From assembly GCA_022385805.1 (NCBI GenBank), contig MU277742.1, positions 42,081 to 62,143 on the forward strand: a DNA stretch of 20,063 nucleotides. Reading direction: 5' to 3'. A model generated the notes under the pieces. The model worked only from the letters and a program-made list of their open reading frames with translations, did no database searches and was not told the origin of the DNA. The DNA is from Pilatotrama ljubarskyi. Taxonomy: Eukaryota; Basidiomycota; Agaricomycetes; Polyporales; Polyporaceae. Positions 9,014 to 19,229 of this stretch are shown here, piece after piece; within the stretch, counting starts at the first letter, position 1; the number at the start of each line of letters is the position of its first letter. Made by a program: the position numbers and the translations under genes.

Positions 9014-9978
9014 GAATACTAATATATACGGTGGTGTGTATTATACGGTATTGATACCCTATCATATAGTAAGCAATAGCAGGACGTGACCTTTATGAGT
9101 ACGAGATGGCATGTACGTATTCTGTATTGTATCGGTATTCATAAAGTATATTAAAACACACGTGTATTCTTGTGCAGCCCTACAGTGTGAGCCCATAACA
9201 ACTGGAAGCAGTGACTGTCTCCAGAAAGAGGTCTGTCACCTGTCACGTGTGAAGGAGAGAGAGAGAGTGATGATGATGATGATGATGATGATGGTACGTT
9301 TGGTTGTGGGAAATTACACTACGTCTGTGCTCGATATATAGCGTCTGGTGTAAACATCCAACAACACAGGAATCCAGCATAGACACCTCGATATGCATCA
9401 CATCCTGACCTGCCGTGCGGCTGGAGGGATAAATGTGTGTGGTGGGGTTCCCCACGGGGCAGTCCCACATGCTAGGCGCCAACTAGCTGCCGCAAGTCGT
9501 GTAGCAAGATGGTCTCGCATCTCGAGCTGCAACATCACGTACCTCCCTCCGGTGAAGACAGTGCATGCCAAACATCCTCCTGGCATATTCCAATGGGTAT
9601 TTCGAGCATCACGTCTTAGCTGGAAGGCCACACAGCCACACCAGGAGAATGACATATCTCAACTGGCGACAGATGAGTGTGACAGGTAAAGGTAAAAAGC
9701 AATTTCGTATTGCACAGTGTGCATGTGTACTCGGCAGCTTAACCGCCTCGTTTTGCAGAGCAAGACTGGGGATCCTACAACCGCATGGAGCTACTCGTGT
9801 ATGCAATTGTGGTTATCCCGTGTACGTGCAAGAGTACAAGGCTGAAAGATAGCGGCAGAGCCTTGCTGAGAGCAGAGAGTCACCGTAGGGCCCCTGGCAG
9901 CACCACAGGCACCCATCCTCGTCGCAAGTGTACGCAGACGGGGGGTGCACACATGCATAGCAACCTTCTGCGGGTACC
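9014..9978. other. Intergenic, microsatellite only
   Basis: Apart from the GA/TGA microsatellite, the frames here (for example 9393-9689 plus and 9655-9398 minus) are short, mutually overlapping and unrecognised. No RNA gene was found. Confidence 0.4.
9255..9293. repeat. Compound microsatellite (GA)n-(TGA)8
   Basis: A GA tract at 9255-9267 runs directly into eight and two-thirds TGA units at 9268-9293. It lies outside any supported gene and is likely length-variable. Confidence 0.95.
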
Positions 9979-10069
9979 GCAGGCATCTGCTCGGGGCAGC
10001 AGGCATCTGCTTGAGGGAGGCAGGCATCTGCTCGGTGAGCAGGCATCTGCTTGTATAGCAGGCATCCAC
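9979..10069. repeat. Minisatellite of about 20 bp, core GCAGGCATCTGC
   Basis: The core GCAGGCATCTGC starts at 9979, 9999, 10020 and 10039, and a variant (GCAGGCATCCAC) starts at 10058; unit lengths are 20, 21, 19 and 19 nt. Spacers alternate between tCGG- and tTGA/tTGT-type sequences, suggesting two unit subtypes. The frame shifts between units because lengths are not multiples of three, which argues against a coding repeat. Confidence 0.9.
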
Positions 10070-10120
10070 ATTGAAGTGGGCAAACGAACCCTGCTCATCC
10101 TACAAGGGTGTTCGCCAAGG

Positions 10121-10210
10121 TCATCTGCTGTAGCAGCAGGCATCTGGGCTCGTAGAGCTACAGGAAGTTCATCCGCTGTAGAAGCGGGCATCTGCGTACG
10201 TACAGAAGCA
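10121..10210. repeat. Two diverged 48-bp units carrying the minisatellite core
   Basis: TCATCTGCTGTAGCAGCAGG at 10121 and TCATCCGCTGTAGAAGCGGG at 10169 begin two related units 48 bp apart; each includes a GC(A/G)GGCATCTG core (10136 and 10184). They look like older, higher-order relatives of the array at 9979-10069. Confidence 0.65.
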
Positions 10211-10718
10211 GGGATAGAAGAGCAGGGTTCTTCGACGGCTGAGGCAGCGCTGAGGCTCTGAGCCGGCTGCTGCCACGATTTGCAAGCGCCCGCGGCGACT
10301 GTCATCCAGAGCATCGAGATCCCATCCAGCTTGCATCCAGCCCATTGCGAGGCTCCGCCAGCCCTAGAAATGCGACAGGATGGCTCGAGGAGCATCGAGC
10401 TCGACGCGAACTATGCAGATCGCGGCTGAGAGCACCGAGTAGAGAGGCCGGGGAAAGCGAGAACTAGACCTGCAGGGGGCGACGTCTCCGCCAGCAGGCG
10501 TCTTTGCGCTCTTGCTCAAAACCACTGCATCAATCTGGCGTCAGGCTCTCTTCACTGATCGATACGGCGCGGCGCGCCGATCGCAGGAGCAACGCTTCAC
10601 TAGGGCACTAGGGACATATCGTGCGAGTGAGCGATTGATCCATGGCCTTGTATACATCGGAGATGGGGAAGTGACCATCTTGGTGCCGTCGCGCGACGTA
10701 CATGATCGTCACAAGCCC
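10211..10718. other. Upstream intergenic region, nothing supported
   Basis: A plus-strand frame at 10512-10790 and a minus-strand frame at 10395-9880 are open but show no motif, and the latter runs through the minisatellite. This is probably 5' flanking DNA of the finger-CHAT gene. Confidence 0.4.
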
Positions 10719-10724
10719 TATAAA
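10719..10724 (+). promoter_or_regulatory. TATA box of the finger-CHAT gene
   Basis: A canonical TATAAA lies in a GC-rich setting (agcccTATAAAgggagc), 75 bp upstream of the start codon at 10800, a usual position for a fungal core promoter. Confidence 0.5.
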
Positions 10725-10799
10725 GGGAGCGCCAGTCGAGGCACCACGATACTGGGTACTAGACGTGACCTCTTCATCCGTACTCTATAGTTCACGTCG

Positions 10800-12636
10800 A
10801 TGGCTGCAGAGTCAGCTTCAACTGCGCTTCAGATCGTCAGGCCACACCCGGACGATGATGCCATCCATAGCTATCACTTTGGAATTCCGACATCAGCATC
10901 TGTTGGGGAGTTTGTGATCATACCTCCGGGACCGACCGCCACCCCGCGTATCGACAGCATGCTCGATGACGCGTCCCGTTCTCAAGCAGGAGATGTCGGT
11001 CCAGGTCAACTTCGCAGAAGTAAACGCAAACGAGAGTCTGCGATTGAGATGCATTTCAGCGGCCGAGGTGGAGCCACGCGGGCCAAAGGTGTTGTCGCTG
11101 TGTTCCCGCTCTATCCTGCGCTATCGCATTCATCACCTATCCATACAGCCGTACCTCAACAGACGATGTCCCATGGAGATGAGGGTATTACATATGGGCG
11201 AATGACGGTGAGTTCATGACGTCAATCGACGCGAAGGCTCCTTGTGACTCTCCTCTCCTCTTTCAGCAGTGTTTCTTTTGCCGTCAAGGCGGTTATGTCC
11301 TTCCATGTTCAAGGTGCAAGCTGGTCGCTGGTTGTGTCTCCAAGAACGGCCTCGAGGGCTGTTTTCCTGACTGCGACAGTTGGGTGTGTCCCAGCTGTTA
11401 CAAACGTAGCGGAGAGTTTCTGCCGGTGAGGTCCTAGCTTCTATAATTCTCCGACTCAAACTCATGCGGAGGCTGTAAATATCGTAGTACCCCGTGCCGT
11501 CGATGTCGCTTGGAGGGAGCAACGCAGGTATGAGCTCCAATGCGTTGGTGCTCCTGCAAGTCTTCTACGAAGATTCTTCGCCCTTCAACGTCCACGCAGC
11601 TTCATGTCAGATGGTAGAGAGCTTCATCAGATCTCGTTTTATCGGCAAGGTATGTGGTCGTTCAGTTACCTGCCCGGACATGCGACGAGGATCAACCTTT
11701 CAGGAGGGCGCACTCCTTGTCCTGAATTGCCCGTTCCGCGACTTGTCGGATAGAGCTACGGTGCGGTTGTTGCGGAACCACAGGCAGACCCTGCACACGT
11801 TCTCTAGGTGAATCCGTCTGTGAACTCCTTACAACTTCAAATAACGAAGTTTTGTACCAGGAAAATCCACAGCAACTCCGGCGCGCTTGATCTGGTCGTT
11901 CTAATTAACACACATGCCAATCCAGACGACGGGGCCTTGCTATACGGCCGCGACAAGGGGATCGGTCTGCAGCCGGTACGATATCGGGAGCTGCGAACAT
12001 ACGAAGAAGTACCATGCTGAGTCGCCCTGTCATACAGATGCTGGAGCACATATGCGGAGATTTGTCGCTATCAGACTACCACAAGACGGTCTTCTTTCTC
12101 TTGTGCTGCGGAGGCTTCGTCCGACATTCGCTGCCTGATTTTAGGGCTGCAAGGTAAGTAACGTCGTTCACTTGGCGCCCTAATGGCCCCCTATAACGTC
12201 CCACAGTACCAAGTTCTCGTCCGCGTTTGCCTTCGGCGCCCGGATGCTTGACTCATACGTGACGTGTATGCGATTTGCAACGACCATCCTCGACTTTCAT
12301 CTCCTCGGCCGTGAGTCGCTATGGAAGGCGTTCAGTCGGACGGCGACAGCTGAAATGATACACCATACGTCCGCGTACCTGGGCCTGTCTGGGTGCGTAT
12401 ACCGCATGCGACGGGCAACCTGGAGAAGCCACCCAAATGGAGATGCCGTCAGGTGCTGCAGTCAGCCCGCCAAGTACTGCGGGACACGACCCGACGGCCG
12501 GATCAAATTTCGGTGCCAGGTGGCCCAACACGACGGCAGGCGCAATTTCTACGTTATGCCCCTTGCCCCAGAGGAGGGTAAACGTTGGTTTCTAGGCAGG
12601 ATGGGCTGTCCGCGATTCATAGTAGAACGTCTCTAA
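10800..12636 (+). CDS. Cys-rich (PHD-like) finger plus CHAT/caspase-like domain protein
   Basis: Eight exons: 10800-11207, 11267-11425, 11488-11649, 11704-11807, 11861-11975, 12038-12153, 12207-12392 and 12462-12636; all introns are GT-AG, 53-69 nt, and the frame is kept for 474 residues. An in-frame TAG at 10785 makes ATG 10800 the start. Residues 1-136 are low-complexity with a basic RRSKRKR (72-78), a possible nuclear signal. Residues 138-180 hold nine Cys (138, 141, 150, 153, 159, 168, 172, 177, 180) in a PHD/RING-like spacing. Residues about 205-412 look like a caspase-fold domain: strand LVVLINTHANPDDG with His296, then strand FFLLCCGGF with Cys340, then FAFGARM, in the order of the CHAT His-Cys dyad. 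The C-terminus adds CGTRPDGRIKFRC, perhaps a second metal site. The last intron (12393-12461) is a multiple of three; retention would give 497 residues. I recall similar finger plus His-Cys proteins in polypore-type genomes. Peptidase activity is inference. Confidence 0.7.
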
Positions 12637-13307
12637 GGCCTCGTCTCAACACAGTGCGGCCTTTTTAGCGAGACTAGTGTGCGATCGATGACGGCAACAT
12701 GGTGGATGGCGGAAGAGACGCGTATGAGCACGGGTATGCATTCTCAGCCACACCATGCAGCGGCGGTGTAACGTTGTCGGGATGTGATGAGGTATTGCGA
12801 GGCGGGAATCCAGAGAGACGGGCTTCTGCAGTGACACCGAGGACTCGTGAATAAGCTAGGGATTAGGCCAGATTATTCGAAGAGGGAAGGGTATGGCCAG
12901 TGAATCGTCTGGGCCGTCCATATCGTACACAAGTTTGACGGTCTCCGGTTTCCCTCAGATATGTACCCCAGACGACGTGTTGAACAGGCAGGCTTCGCTC
13001 AAGGCTTGCCCTCATAGTGACATTTGATAACCGGGACCCAGTCACTGCCGATGAGCATCAACTGGAAGGTGAATAGTCGAGATTCTGGAAGGTGACAGTG
13101 AGGGCCCAGGATACAGCATGGGTGATGTCACCCAAAGACATCTCTTCCGTGACGCTCCATCCTGGTTCTTCACTGCGCCGAGCCTTCTCACAGCACGCTG
13201 TGTCGCATTGTTAGTCCGTAGTAGCGGGTGCAGCACTGGCAGTTGTAGTACGGCATAGTACGCCTTGCTGTGCCACCGTCTGCCAGTGCTCTCCATAGTG
13301 ACAAGTA
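12637..13307. other. Intergenic, nothing supported
   Basis: Short minus-strand frames (12837-12646, 13045-12863, 13323-13042) are unrecognised. An 11-bp inverted pair AGCACTGGCAG / CTGCCAGTGCT at 13232-13242 and 13280-13290 could form a hairpin with a 37-nt loop. Confidence 0.4.
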
Positions 13308-14104
13308 ATGGAGCGGGTTGCAAAGATGAAGGGCCGAGGGCTTTCCGTGCGTCTATGGGTAGAATGGTTGGCTCGGTGGGAAGAAGAACTGGGACGGAGT
13401 AAGAAGCCTTTTCGGTTGCTTGCCACGGCTGTCTGCGTGTGCCATCTGAATATTTTCCTTTAGTAAGTACTGTTCGGCTTAACTTCCGTCAAGTCGCTGC
13501 TTCGGAGTCATCCATGGAAACTAGCAGCGCGAACCCAGATTATGTTTACACTCTGACACATAGCCAGGTTCTCCTATGTGCACCGTGGACACCCGGTGCG
13601 TCTCTCTCTGCCATGACCGTTCGGAACTGCTTTGGCCAGCTCATCCTTTACCCTCTTCACTCGCTTCCGCCCACCAAGGAGACCGTGCGTCCCTCATGCG
13701 GATCATTATTCATACGCAACGCACCGGCACCCTCACTGCGTTCACACTCCGTGGCCCCTGCGTGCCCAGTACTACCCCTATCAGAACTGTGCGTAGTGCA
13801 GACTCTCAGTACCCGCTCGTTGATCACTTGCAGTCGAACAGTGAGAGAAGCGCAGATGCCTGGCAAATACTCGTGGGACGAGGACCAGGCTTTTTCAGAC
13901 ATGCTCATACTCTATATTTGCCTTGACGATACCCTGCTTGCGTCTCTCGCACCGAGTCTGTTGCCAGCCTCAGTGTTCGATATGCGGCGGCCAGGTGTAC
14001 AGAGAACTATCCAAGAGATTGATTTCCTCGCCGAGTTATTCCCCATTTCTCAGGCCACTCGAGTAGTATATGCCCGACCCACTGCAGGCGAGACTACGCG
14101 CTGA
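13308..14104 (+). pseudogene. Partial or decayed DUF6534-like membrane protein locus
   Basis: The ATG at 13308 opens a 51-codon exon (to 13462) resembling the start of DUF6534-type proteins: RLWVEWLARW, then KKPFRLLATAVCVCHLNIFL, a basic helix followed by a membrane segment. After GT-AG introns, a second exon (13528-13595) and third (13640-13750) keep frame and contain LMRIIIHTQRTGTLTAFTL, very close to the family's C-terminal hallmark (R-L-I-x-Y-T-I-N-T-G-L-L-T). The following frame to the stop at 14104 contains MLILYICLDDTLLASL, resembling the last family motif (Y-x-N-S-L-L-A-T-L-N), but I could not join it with confidence. Between the first membrane segment and the hallmark there is room for far fewer residues than the roughly 150 expected. 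Either internal exons are deleted (pseudogene) or the splicing is more complex than I can resolve. It is in the same orientation as the intact copy at 15910, as expected for a tandem paralogue. Confidence 0.4.
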
Positions 14105-15909
14105 ACCAGAGGCGCACGGCTGCAAAGTTTTCTTGCAGCTCGCTCTCGATCGATGTCTCCGCCGCCACTCGGATTGACCCCCTCGCGCATTGAGATTACT
14201 TTATCCACAATTTCCATGCGTTCAGGGAGTGCGTCTGCGTCCTAAACGTCGTTCCATAACACTCTGACCAACTCCTTCTTTAACTTACCTACTGCTGTAT
14301 CTGATCCGCCTTGCGCCTACTGGTTCACTTAAGCGATTCAGTTACGGCGCGAGCGCCTAACACGAATCTCATGCCCAGCGTCTCGTGTGCTCTCCACTAC
14401 GCCCAGTCTCGATTCTCTCGTTTTGTACTACGCTCGATCTTTCTGTCATGGCCATTCGTATATAGCTATCTCGCCCACGTCATGTATTCCCCGCGGAATC
14501 AACGCGCGTCTCGGCGCCCTTGCTGCTCTCTCCCACGTCGCCTGCCAGCTTGAGTCTTCGTCTCGCCGACTTCGTCTTCGACCCGCGCCGTTACACATTG
14601 CCTGTGACGGCGTGTCAACGCGATATAACTATATTAAGTATTTCCCTAAACGCCCGATTAGTTCAAGTAGTCGCAGCCAGTCTGTTCACCTCGGATACTC
14701 TTATCGTCTCTTATCTTCCGCAGATATCTCCGATCTCTTTGACTTCTGACATTCCTATCACACCAGTACATAAATAACCCGGCAATCAAATCCCCGTCGC
14801 TCTTCGAACCGTTGGACTAGTTCAGTCCCTCCAGGTTCCTGCCGTCTCAAGCGTTTTCGCATATTGTGTATCACGACGACACTCCATACCTACGGCTGGT
14901 TATTTGAGGCTAGGGTAAGCGGGTTGAATGCATACTATGCAGTCATGGTAGGGGCTCAACCTTCTGTGTAAAGGATTCCCTGCAATATATGCGGGCGTGC
15001 TACCCGGCGTCGCAGGGCCTTTGATGGCAACCTTCTCATGCCCTAAGCGCGTCTTCGCAAAACTGGGACGACATTCCATGCGTACGCCACCCGAGGGGCT
15101 GCCGATCGCCAGGGTGGGCGCCCCGTCGTGACGAACACGTACCCGTGTGAACTCAATCTATCTCCTAAGGTTGCGAAGTACATACTCCAGGGCTCTGAGG
15201 CTGACACCTCGATGTAGCGTGAGCAGCGACTGATGGAATTCGCAATACACGATGGTGCGGCCCATCCTTGACGCCGTGCGGTAACCGAGGGATAACACCG
15301 TCCCTGAGCCAGGCTGCCTCCAACCTCCAGGTCAGACCAGGGATAGGCCCGGGGTATGTTCGCGGACAGGCGAGTGACTCGTATGACAATCTTATAGAGA
15401 CTCCTTATAACATGACCTCCTCCTTTTCCGTAGCGTGAAAGCACAGTCTCTATGAACAGGTCTGCAGCAATGCAAGGCCGACCTAAAGCGTCGTTACGAA
15501 GTTCCCCAGCAGATCCGCAAGGCAGCGGATGGCGGTGTACCGCATGTATGGCGTCTCCCATGGACTTCTAAGCAGCAGGGCGACCAGATCAATCTATGGG
15601 TATGCGTGTAATTATCCGCAAAGCGCTAGTCCGAGGAAGGCTTCCTGCCCGGAATATCAGGCTTCAGGGGATGGCGTCCGATGATGTGATGGTGTGGGAG
15701 CGTGGTAGGTCGAAAGGGTGTCGCGCGGATCTTTGTCCGATGGGCATTTCACCGCGGCTCCCCGTCATGATGGCATGTATATTGGATGCCGTCTCGCGTC
15801 ACCTCCGTCCCCCCGCTCATAAGACCGACATTGCTAGTACTTAGAACTGCTTCCTCCCATCTTTTGGCACCTTCAGAATCGCACAACCATCCGCCTGAGC
15901 TTTAGAAGC
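14105..15909. other. Long intergenic stretch, no gene supported
   Basis: The plus strand at 14300-14780 is pyrimidine-rich, as in long fungal leader regions, with a TATATAG at 14459-14465; overlapping frames there (14387-14749 and 14520-14777) show no motif. A minus-strand frame at 15561-15043 is open for 172 codons and a plus-strand frame at 15596-15844 for 82, both unrecognised. Given how finely genes are split in this neighbourhood, an undetected intron-dense gene is possible. Confidence 0.35.
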
Positions 15910-17965
15910 ATGTCTGATTCAACCTTACAGGACGCCGGGCGCGAATCCCATGGGTAAGTGCGTTCTATCACGAACATGGCCCTACTCACAGTCTTCATAG
16001 GGTCGGTCTCGTTTTCGGGGGCTTCATTATGACCACACTGTGCGACAGATCTAGCCCCTCTCCATCTCCTTTCTCATTGACCTTTCAATTCTTGCGAGGA
16101 CAGTCTGTATGGGCGTACGTCGTCATCTCACTGTCCCCGAGAATCGCACTGATCGCGGAAGGTCTGCTAGATTTCCTCGCTCGAACAATCGACTATCTCC
16201 GAAGGGACCCTGCAGAGAGACTCACGAAGAGAGTCTTGGTACGTTGATATCTGAGTATGAAATTTCGCCCCGTTGACTCTTCATAGCTTCTTGCTGTTAT
16301 CATCCTCGTCGCAGTTCAGCAGGCGCTCTTTATCGCCATCGGTGAGAGAGGATAAGTCTAGTGCTATACAATGATTCCTAATTGTCCCAGCATGTCGAGT
16401 CGTGTTGAACTCTAGCGACCCAGATGACGCGGAAATGACGCGGTACGTACGGTCATGGTGACTTCAATCCGTCGCTCGCTTACCTGCCTATGCAAGATTG
16501 ACCCGCGTAGGTGACATGCTCCATCCCCAGCGCCTGATCGCTGATTGCGTCACGACACGGCTCAGATCCTATTAGTGATTGATGTAAGGATGCGCGTTCA
16601 CTACACCCCGTCCTCTCTGATGTTTCTGACCTCATCGAATGGTAGTCGTCTCTCATCCTGCTAACGCAGTTGTATGTCCCCCATTGGCTTCTCTAGGCTA
16701 CATACTCATTTAGTCTCCCCAGGCACCATGCACTTGGTTTGTGGCATCGTGAGTACAACATGCCTTCGCTACTCATATTTCCGTTTACGAGCCCTTATCA
16801 TGAGTGGGCGTCGACTCCGCAACAAGTAGACGACTCATGGCCGCCCTGACTGCGTTGGAGGTAAGTATGACATCCACTATAGGGTCGAAGGGCGTTTACC
16901 GAGCTGGGTTGCAGCTTTTTGTGGTTTTGGCAGCCTACAGTGAGTGTGGCGGAAGTCATCAAGGTATCCGCATGTTGATCTCGCTCGTTGTCTTCTCACA
17001 GCTCTCTCATTCGGTACGTAAGATTCAGTCGGCGGAAGCACTGGTCACGCGACATAGCGTCCTTCCTGCAGTACTCTCTCGGAGGTATTCAATCTCACTG
17101 CACGCCCAGACCGCGAACTTAATAAGTCCTCCCACAGTATCTCAGTGGGCCGCTTCCAAAACACCGATGCGAGGCCGGTGTGTCACAAACTGTCTGTGAG
17201 ACTGACGATCTGCTGCTCATCGTTTCCCAGTTCTCCATCACCCTGACCCTCCTGCATGCTGTCTCAAATGCTTTTAATATGGCGATCATGTACCACATCC
17301 GCCGAAGAAGTACTTGGTCTGTATCGTTTCAGATGTCATCGTGCATGCGTACTGAAGTAGTATCAGCAGCCAGGTTCATATCGACCACGCAGTGAGTTGC
17401 TAGACAACGGCCCACTTGCAACCAGCACTTCACCTCTTCCTACTACAGTTCGTATTCTGCATAAGCCCGTGGATAGTGCTCATGTGAGTATCTGATCGCT
17501 CCATGTAGTCGGTCATTCAGTCAACGCATGTCATGTGTGTAGACTGTGCGCTGTTGCGCTGCCTATCACGGTATCTATGGATTGTGCTCCACCTGCCGTC
17601 GCGGTATTCTGCTGATCCGGTCATAAGTGTTTCCGGGCATCCATGGCCGCATTTATCATGAGCTATCATCTCTTCTCTGTCGGTGCGGCTTCCCATGTCT
17701 CCTAATGCGTACCTCCTATCTGACTTGTCCATAGCGCACTACATCGCTTTTCTCCAGGCAGTGCAGAGCTATAGGCCACGCCCGGAGCAGCGTGAGGTCT
17801 CAATCTCACCAAGCATTCCCGCTTTCGCCCGCCCTCCGGAGAACATCGAGCTATCGGTGATTGGTTCTTTGTGTCCAGCCGAGGGACGCAGAACCGTGGA
17901 AGGTACGCTTATATACACACACTCCTGCATGATCTCTCATGTGCTCTATGTCAGACTCAGCGTGA
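15910..17965 (+). CDS. DUF6534-like multi-pass membrane protein, about 21 exons
   Basis: Exons: 15910-15953, 16001-16039, 16104-16114, 16171-16238, 16287-16341, 16391-16442, 16497-16506, 16566-16583, 16646-16671, 16723-16748, 16805-16860, 16915-16939, 17002-17013, 17072-17084, 17138-17177, 17231-17309, 17374-17391, 17449-17483, 17543-17570, 17663-17902 and 17955-17965. All 20 introns are GT-AG; 19 are 47-64 nt. The exons total 906 nt, 301 residues, a normal family length. Membrane segments fall at about 15-31 (GLVFGGFIMTTLLYG), 54-73 (LLLAVIILVAVQQALFIAIA), 93-111 (RILLVIDSSLILLTQL), 127-147 and 166-186. Between them lie family-like features: LLYG then IDYLRRDPAERLTKRV (Y-x-R-x-x-D...K), TQLHHALGLW (V-Q-x-F-Y-A-x-R-x-W), and late PNAYLLSDL (Y-x-N-S-L-L-A-x-L). 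These fungal proteins are uncharacterised, probably plasma membrane. Exons after 17309 are less certain and the usual N-T-G-L-L-T motif is poorly kept. The start is the ATG giving the first membrane segment in frame. Confidence 0.65.
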
Positions 17966-19229
17966 TATGCGCGCGTCGACATGGGCGACGTCACTACGCA
18001 TGCCGTCCGGATTCGGGCACTCAGACGGGACCGTGAGTCACCTCGGAGCAGCTGCCGGAGGAGAACTAGGATGTCTACAGAGCTAGATAGATTTACCCGC
18101 TTGTGTATACGATCCATCCGCCTGAAAGCTGAGGGCTGACATGCGACAGGCAGGCCTGTTGAGGGACAGAGCTCAAGCTGTCCCTGAATGCAGGCGACAC
18201 ACTCCGACCACAGCAATGACATTCCGGCACACCATGCTGTCTGCGGTGAGAGGGAGGGCGATCTGCGAGCTGGAAAAGAAGAAGATAGATGCGGATGGGG
18301 CACGGCGCTTATGCTCCCCAAGCGTTCCGTGACGAGATGGACGCGGAATGACTGAGCGAAAGGGGGAACAGTGGGAACCCGCAGCCTGCAAGCTCGGAAT
18401 CGCCGTCCGGGATGGCATATGCATAGTCGCGCGAGCTCATCAATTGGTATTCGGCCCTGCTGCAAAATTGTGTATAGTATGTGCCACAGAAGGTGAAGCA
18501 AACTTGGGCGCGCGCGTACTGATGAGATGCTATATTATGGGGGACGGTAGGTACGAACGAATCCTATGATTCCACAAGATCTGTGAGGGCACATCATCAC
18601 TGTAGTCTGATGGAGTCATAGGCAGAGAACGCTACAGAGGGTGATGGATCCCGCTACCGTTGAGCATGGGACACGGAACTTGATCCGTGAAAGCAAGCCG
18701 AACTGCTACCGTACAGTAACTGCAGGCTACCTAAGGCTAGAGGCTCCGAGAGCGGTGTGCACACGGGGTGGCATTGTACCCGTGATAGCAATGCGTGCGC
18801 GTCAGAGGACGGGGAAAAGGTTGGGGCAGGGGCCGAGCTTCTGAGGTGAGCGGGAGAGTGTGCGACTAGCAGCGATTGAAGAGATCGCCACTCCCGAGTT
18901 CGTTCAACACCCCTGCGTACTGCGCAATTTGCTGCACCGCGGTACTAGTCCGCAAAGGTAGACGGCGGTCGCATTGCGCGTTGACCGGACGACCTAGCAA
19001 AGAGCCAGCGAATAGGGAATATGTCATTGTGTGGAGCTGGAAAACTCCCAGAGCGTCTTGAAGCGCACTTAGTACTCTTCCAGGCCTAGTGATTGGACCG
19101 GACTCGCGGCTTCCGCCGATCAAACACCGTGCACAGAGACTCGCGACCCTTGTTCAGTGTGCGAACGCGTGCTAGGTTCCCCAAGGAGATCTCATCCTCG
19201 ATGGCGAGTGCATTTGATCAATCATAGTA
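17966..19229. other. Intergenic, nothing firmly supported
   Basis: A minus-strand frame at 18501-17851 (216 codons) overlaps the 3' end of the DUF6534-like gene and lacks motifs. A minus-strand frame ending at 18866 (from about 19150) includes SLFAGSLLGRPVNAQ and AVQQIAQYAGVLNELGSGDL, which looks protein-like but is unrecognised and lacks a clear start. No RNA gene or repeat was found. Confidence 0.35.

Noticed and set aside
9880..10395. Minus-strand 171-codon frame through the minisatellite
   Set aside because: Unit lengths of 19-21 nt shift phase, so the frame does not encode a peptide repeat; there is no motif.
13640..13750. Frameshift between LYPLHSL and LMRIIIH, taken at first as proof of a pseudogene
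   Set aside because: A GT-AG intron at 13596-13639 puts the hallmark in frame with the upstream exon without a frameshift; the missing middle remains the better argument.
16040..16103. Reading 16029-16238 as one exon of the DUF6534-like gene
   Set aside because: It is open for 70 codons, but removing introns 16040-16103 and 16115-16170 restores the LLYG...Y-x-R-x-x-D family pattern; the unspliced version does not.
17851..18501. Minus-strand open frame of 216 codons
   Set aside because: It overlaps the 3' exons of the plus-strand gene, has no motif and no splice support.
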